Below are positions 5,427-7,402 of a stretch of 7,402 bases of DNA, one piece after another; position 1 is the first letter of the stretch; every line of letters starts with the position of its first letter. Location of the stretch: contig RFJV01000057.1 in NCBI GenBank assembly GCA_003694775.1, positions 1 through 7,402 of the forward strand, in the 5' to 3' direction. The notes below the pieces were generated by a model. That model had not been told where the DNA came from. It ran no database searches and saw nothing but the letters and a program-made list of their open reading frames with translations. Made by a program: the position numbers and the translations under genes. This DNA comes from Chloroflexota bacterium. GTDB lineage: Bacteria; Chloroflexota; Anaerolineae; 4572-78; J111.

Positions 5427-6887
5427 TTACCGCTTGCGGGGTGGCGGTGGCGGAATTGGCTCCACTTTTTCCCCGCGCAGATAAGCATCTATACTGCGGG
5501 CGGCCTTGTGTGCCCCGGCAATGGCCGTGATGACCAGGTCCGGCCCGTGAACGTTGTCGCCGGCGGCAAAAACACCTTCCCGCGTTGTTCTGCCCGTTTC
5601 CTCATCAGCCACAATCAGGCCCCACTTGTGGGTTGCCAGATTGGGAGTCTTTTCCCCCAGCAGGGGGTCGGGCCAGAAGCCAATCGCCAGCACCACGGTA
5701 TCCACTTCCATAATAAATTCTGACCCCTCAATGGGGACCGGCCGGCGCCGGCCCGACGAGTCCGGCTCACCCAGCTCCATTTTGACGACTTTCATCGCCT
5801 TGACGTGGCCGTTTTCGTCGCCGATATATTCCACCGGGGCCTGCAGGTATTCAATCTTTGCCCCCTCGTCGATGCAGACCTGCCGTTCGGTTTTATTGCC
5901 GGGCATTTCGGCTTCGGTGCGCCGGTAAACGATGGTCACTTCTTCCGCCCCCAGGCGGATAGAGGTGCGGGCGCAGTCCACGGCACTGTCGCCGCCACCG
6001 ATAACGGCCACCCGCCGGCCCACTTCTGGCGGCTCCTGCATATGCGGGGGACGCATCTCCGCGGGGACGTTGGCCCGGATGAGAAAGTCGGTTGAGGTGT
6101 AGATGCCCTTCAGGTCTTCGCCGGGGATGTTCATCCGGGCCTGCACGCCGGCCCCCGTTCCCAGGAATACGGCGTCGAACTGCTCCATCAGCTCGTCAAT
6201 GGTAATGTCCTCTCCCACGCGGGTGTTGGTGATGAACTTGACCCCTGCTTCTTCCAGGTCTCTGACCTTGCGGAGCACCACCTGCTTTTCCAGTTTGAAG
6301 TTGGGAATACCGTACACCAGTACACCGCCGGGAACGGGCCAGGCTTCGTAAACGGTCACGTCGTGGCCCAGCTTGATGAGGTCTTCGGCTACCGTCAGGC
6401 CGGCCGGCCCGGACCCCACCACGGCGACCCGCTTGCCGGTTTTCTGTTCCGGCACGTTGATTTTGAACAGTCCTTCGGCGCGGGCAATATCGGCCACAAA
6501 GGCCTCCAGCTTGCCGATGGACACCGGCCCGTAGTAGCGGTTCAGCACACAGCCTTGCTGGCACAGGTTGGGGCAAACCCGACCGCAAATTTCCGGCAGG
6601 GTGCTGGTCTGGGCAAATACTTTGGCCGCGCCCAGGAAGTCGCCCTGGCTAATCAGCCACAGGGCTTCGGGAATGTCGTTATTGGCCGGGCAGTTCAGCA
6701 GGCAGGCTTGCGGCTCTGGACACTGAACACAGCGCGACGCTTCGGCGACGGCGGTTTCCGGTGTGTAGCCCAAAACAACCTCGTTGAAGTCGAATTTGCG
6801 TTCTTCAACCGGGCGTTTGATATACTCAACCGGAATCTGGCGGACACGCAGTTTACGATTAATCTCTCGCAGGCTTGTATCGGTCAT
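5427..6887 (-). CDS. gltD: GltD-like NADPH/FAD/Fe-S oxidoreductase (glutamate synthase small-subunit family)
   Basis: A 486-residue protein of the glutamate synthase beta-subunit family, which passes electrons from NADPH through FAD and [4Fe-4S] clusters, classically to the large subunit that makes glutamate from glutamine and 2-oxoglutarate. The N-terminal ferredoxin-like region has C53-x2-C56-x5-C62-x3-C66-P and C101-x3-C105-P-x3-C109-x3-C113. The FAD site is VAVVGSGPAGLTVAEDL (G158, G160, G163) with E181. The NADPH site is VAVIGGGDSAVDCA (G297-A302), followed by YRRTEAEMP (R322, R323), as expected for NADP(H) preference. GVFAAGDNVHGP near 438-449 is the second FAD contact. The C-terminus ends in five prolines and RKR. 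The ATG at 6887 has AAGGAG 8 nt upstream. No large-subunit gene is adjacent on either side, so the partner may be distant, or the protein may act like SudA, NfnB or PreT relatives. It is monocistronic in this window. Confidence 0.88.
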   Translation of the reverse strand: MTDTSLREINRKLRVRQIPVEYIKRPVEERKFDFNEVVLGYTPETAVAEASRCVQCPEPQACLLNCPANNDIPEALWLISQGDFLGAAKVFAQTSTLPEICGRVCPNLCQQGCVLNRYYGPVSIGKLEAFVADIARAEGLFKINVPEQKTGKRVAVVGSGPAGLTVAEDLIKLGHDVTVYEAWPVPGGVLVYGIPNFKLEKQVVLRKVRDLEEAGVKFITNTRVGEDITIDELMEQFDAVFLGTGAGVQARMNIPGEDLKGIYTSTDFLIRANVPAEMRPPHMQEPPEVGRRVAVIGGGDSAVDCARTSIRLGAEEVTIVYRRTEAEMPGNKTERQVCIDEGAKIEYLQAPVEYIGDENGHVKAMKVVKMELGEPDSSGRRRPVPIEGSEFIMEVDTVVLAIGFWPDPLLGEKTPNLATHKWGLIVADEETGRTTREGVFAAGDNVHGPDLVITAIAGAHKAARSIDAYLRGEKVEPIPPPPPRKR

Positions 6888-6941
6888 ACCTGGTTCTCCT
6901 TGAAGCTGACAGCAAAAATAACCCTGAATCCTTACACACTT

Positions 6942-6967
6942 GGAATTGGCGGTGCAGTGGCAATTCC
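6942..6967 (-). promoter_or_regulatory. Inverted repeat in the gltD leader
   Basis: A perfect 7-bp inverted repeat: GGAATTG (6942-6948) and CAATTCC (6961-6967), with a 12-nt interior, 55-80 bp upstream of the gltD ATG. It could be an operator or a leader hairpin. No T-run follows it on the minus strand, so it is not a terminator. Confidence 0.35.
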
Positions 6968-7059
6968 TGTCTTTTGTCTACCTGAAACCCCGGTTTATCG
7001 AAAAAATCTAATAAGCAGTGGGGAAAAGTATAAAAAACAGTTTGCACCCCCTATAAGTG

Positions 7060-7070
7060 TGATACTATCA
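7060..7070. promoter_or_regulatory. Short dyad TGATA-C-TATCA
   Basis: A perfect 5-bp inverted repeat around a single C. It lies among -10-like sequences of the AT-rich gltD upstream region and is 19 bp from the nearest CRP/FNR-like dyad. It resembles FNR half-sites (TTGAT/ATCAA) but the spacing is too short for a standard site. Function is uncertain. Confidence 0.25.
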
Positions 7071-7089
7071 TAATTTATTCTTCTCTCAT

Positions 7090-7105
7090 AGTGCCAGTTA
7101 TCACA
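7090..7105. promoter_or_regulatory. Degenerate CRP/FNR-family site
   Basis: AGTGC-N6-TCACA: the right half is a perfect TCACA and the left half matches AGTGA at 4 of 5. It has the same 16-bp geometry as the two better dyads at 7113-7128 and 7132-7147 and lies 23 bp (centre to centre) from the nearer one. It is the member of the cluster nearest to gltD. Confidence 0.35.
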
Positions 7106-7112
7106 TATTTCT

Positions 7113-7128
7113 AGTGACATTTGTCACT
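7113..7128. promoter_or_regulatory. CRP/FNR-family binding-site candidate 1
   Basis: AGTGACATTTGTCACT is a perfect dyad: 7-bp arms AGTGACA and TGTCACT around TT. Read with CRP geometry it is AGTGA-N6-TCACT. It is centred 19 bp from candidate 2, which shares the right-hand string TTTGTCAC with it. Confidence 0.55.
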
Positions 7129-7131
7129 TAT

Positions 7132-7147
7132 TGTGATTTTTGTCACA
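7132..7147. promoter_or_regulatory. CRP/FNR-family binding-site candidate 2
   Basis: TGTGATTTTTGTCACA contains both half-sites of the classical CRP consensus, TGTGA-N6-TCACA, without mismatch. The dyad extends one base each side (T7131/A7148). It lies about 245 bp upstream of the gltD ATG on the minus strand. A regulator of the CRP/FNR superfamily is the natural candidate; which one, and which gene it controls, is inference. Confidence 0.6.
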
Positions 7148-7201
7148 AGCAATCGGTTAGAAAAGGGAGGGGATCGTGATGCCCTCCTCTTGAGAATAGC
7201 G

Positions 7202-7239
7202 TTTCTGTAGGACAACTGCTAGCAGTTGTCCTACAGAAA
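7202..7239 (+). repeat. Perfect 38-bp palindrome with a downstream T-run
   Basis: TTTCTGTAGGACAACTGCT (7202-7220) is followed immediately by its exact reverse complement (7221-7239), then TTTT (7240-7243). As RNA it would form a very stable hairpin with a short terminal loop and a U-tract, so it could terminate plus-strand transcription. No plus-strand gene lies upstream within 1.8 kb, however. It may instead be a copy of a dispersed intergenic palindromic repeat. Confidence 0.8.
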
Positions 7240-7302
7240 TTTTCATACATCGTTGTCGTTCCGCCAGGGACTGTCCGCCTGCTGTGAAGATAGCCGTTTA
7301 CC

Positions 7303-7375
7303 CCGTAGGCGGGGCATCCCAATGCCCGCCGGCGCGGTGACTGACTCGCCCGGCATAGGGATGCCGGGGCTACGG
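7303..7375. repeat. GC-rich imperfect inverted repeat with internal hairpin
   Basis: The arm at 7303-7320 (CCGTAG....GGCATCCC) and the arm at 7358-7375 (GGGATGCC....CTACGG) are complementary at 14 of 18 positions; only the four bases in the middle of each arm differ. The left arm also forms its own hairpin with the next bases: GGCGGG(G)CAT 7308-7317 with ATGCCCGCC 7322-7330 around CCCA. The right arm is the start of the tandem repeat at 7360. It has the look of a non-coding dispersed repeat. Confidence 0.5.
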
Positions 7376-7402
7376 ATAAAGATGCCGGGGCTACGGATAA
7401 AG
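7360..7402. repeat. 21-bp tandem repeat running off the window edge
   Basis: Two identical 21-bp units, 7360-7380 and 7381-7401, each starting GATGCCGGGG and ending ACGGATAAA. The final G at 7402 matches the first base of a third unit. The array probably continues beyond the window. There is no spacer between units, so it is not a CRISPR array. The core GGGATGCCGGGGCTACGG is also the right arm of the inverted repeat at 7303-7375. Confidence 0.85.

Larger units (their letters stand above)
6888..7402. other. Long intergenic region rich in dyads and repeats
   Basis: No convincing gene in about 515 bp. The stretch from about 6905 to 7160 is clearly more AT-rich than the flanking genes and looks regulatory. 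It holds the gltD leader with an inverted repeat (6942-6967) and a cluster of CRP/FNR-like dyads (7060-7147). Beyond 7165 come a weak hairpin (GGAGGG 7166-7171 / CCCTCC 7182-7187), a perfect palindrome (7202-7239), GC-rich inverted repeats (7303-7375) and a tandem repeat at the edge. Isolated -10-like hexamers occur on the minus strand (TATGAT 7067-7072, TATACT 7027-7032), but none has a good -35 at the right distance. That is compatible with activator-dependent transcription of gltD. Confidence 0.6.

Noticed and set aside
4382..5488. A 368-codon minus-strand open frame opposite the FAD oxidoreductase
   Set aside because: Antisense shadow of a gene with clear FAD motifs. It also runs across the bidirectional terminator, and its His/Pro/Gln-rich product matches no family I know.
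6363..7073. A 236-codon plus-strand open frame extending from inside gltD into the intergenic region
   Set aside because: Mostly antisense to the N-terminal half of gltD. It has no recognisable domain, and the tail in the intergenic region is low-complexity translation of AT-rich DNA.
7165..7193. A four-codon mini-ORF (ATG 7179, MPSS) with a GGGAGG ribosome-site-like sequence before the palindrome, resembling a leader peptide and attenuator
   Set aside because: No downstream plus-strand structural gene is visible, the codons are not a regulatory run, and the hairpin GGAGGG/CCCTCC can arise by chance in such sequence.
7243..7401. A minus-strand open frame of 52 codons entering from the right edge, containing a repeated FIRSPGI heptapeptide
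   Set aside because: The 21-bp tandem repeat keeps any frame open. The only internal ATG (7354-7356) has no ribosome site, and the translation looks like that of an intergenic repeat. A real gene tail cannot be fully excluded without the sequence beyond 7402.
7360..7402. CRISPR array
   Set aside because: The repeat units are directly adjacent with no spacers and are only 21 bp long.
1..7402. tRNA, rRNA, transposase or phage genes
   Set aside because: I saw no cloverleaf-like sequence, rRNA segment or transposase, integrase or phage protein motif on either strand by reading.

Overview
The window comes from a GC-rich bacterium. The gene types point to a member of the Chloroflexota, probably Anaerolineae or a related class: a CpXC-domain protein with a long helical tail, a multi-GAF NarL-type sensor kinase, an FAD-dependent geranylgeranyl-reductase-like enzyme, and a stand-alone GltD-like oxidoreductase. 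The many intergenic palindromes fit that assignment. It rests on gene style, not on a marker gene.

Layout from left to right. The last 17 codons of an unidentified plus-strand gene (2-55) end before a strong intrinsic terminator (81-110). A CpXC zinc-ribbon-like protein follows (201-1418, plus); its C-terminal half contains three degenerate helical repeats. A hairpin terminator (1443-1477) separates it from a convergent two-gene operon on the minus strand. That operon encodes a membrane-bound sensor histidine kinase with two GAF domains (2148-4004) and its NarL/LuxR-type response regulator. I place the regulator start at a TTG (2140), because a Shine-Dalgarno formed by the last codons of the kinase gene precedes it.

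The 197-bp region 4005-4201 is a divergent control region. It has one good sigma-70-type promoter for each side and two perfect 10-bp inverted repeats, one overlapping the kinase promoter and one just downstream of the predicted plus-strand start. The plus-strand gene is an FAD-dependent oxidoreductase of the geranylgeranyl reductase family (4202-5368). It converges on a GltD-like NADPH/FAD/Fe-S oxidoreductase (5427-6887, minus), and the two share a bidirectional terminator (5378-5410).

The last ~515 bp (6888-7402) hold no convincing gene. The part nearest gltD is AT-rich and contains a cluster of dyads with CRP/FNR-family geometry (TGTGA-N6-TCACA). Further right lie a perfect 38-bp palindrome followed by T's, a GC-rich hairpin region, and a 21-bp tandem repeat that runs off the window edge.

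How the genes may work together: the kinase and regulator form one signalling pair. Its divergent position beside the reductase, and the dyads between them, make that reductase and the pair's own promoter the most plausible targets. The gltD-like gene appears to be separately controlled, probably by a CRP/FNR-type regulator. No new defence or mobile system is visible. The interest lies in the regulatory regions, the repeat architecture of the CpXC protein, and a cysteine cluster in the first GAF domain of the kinase.
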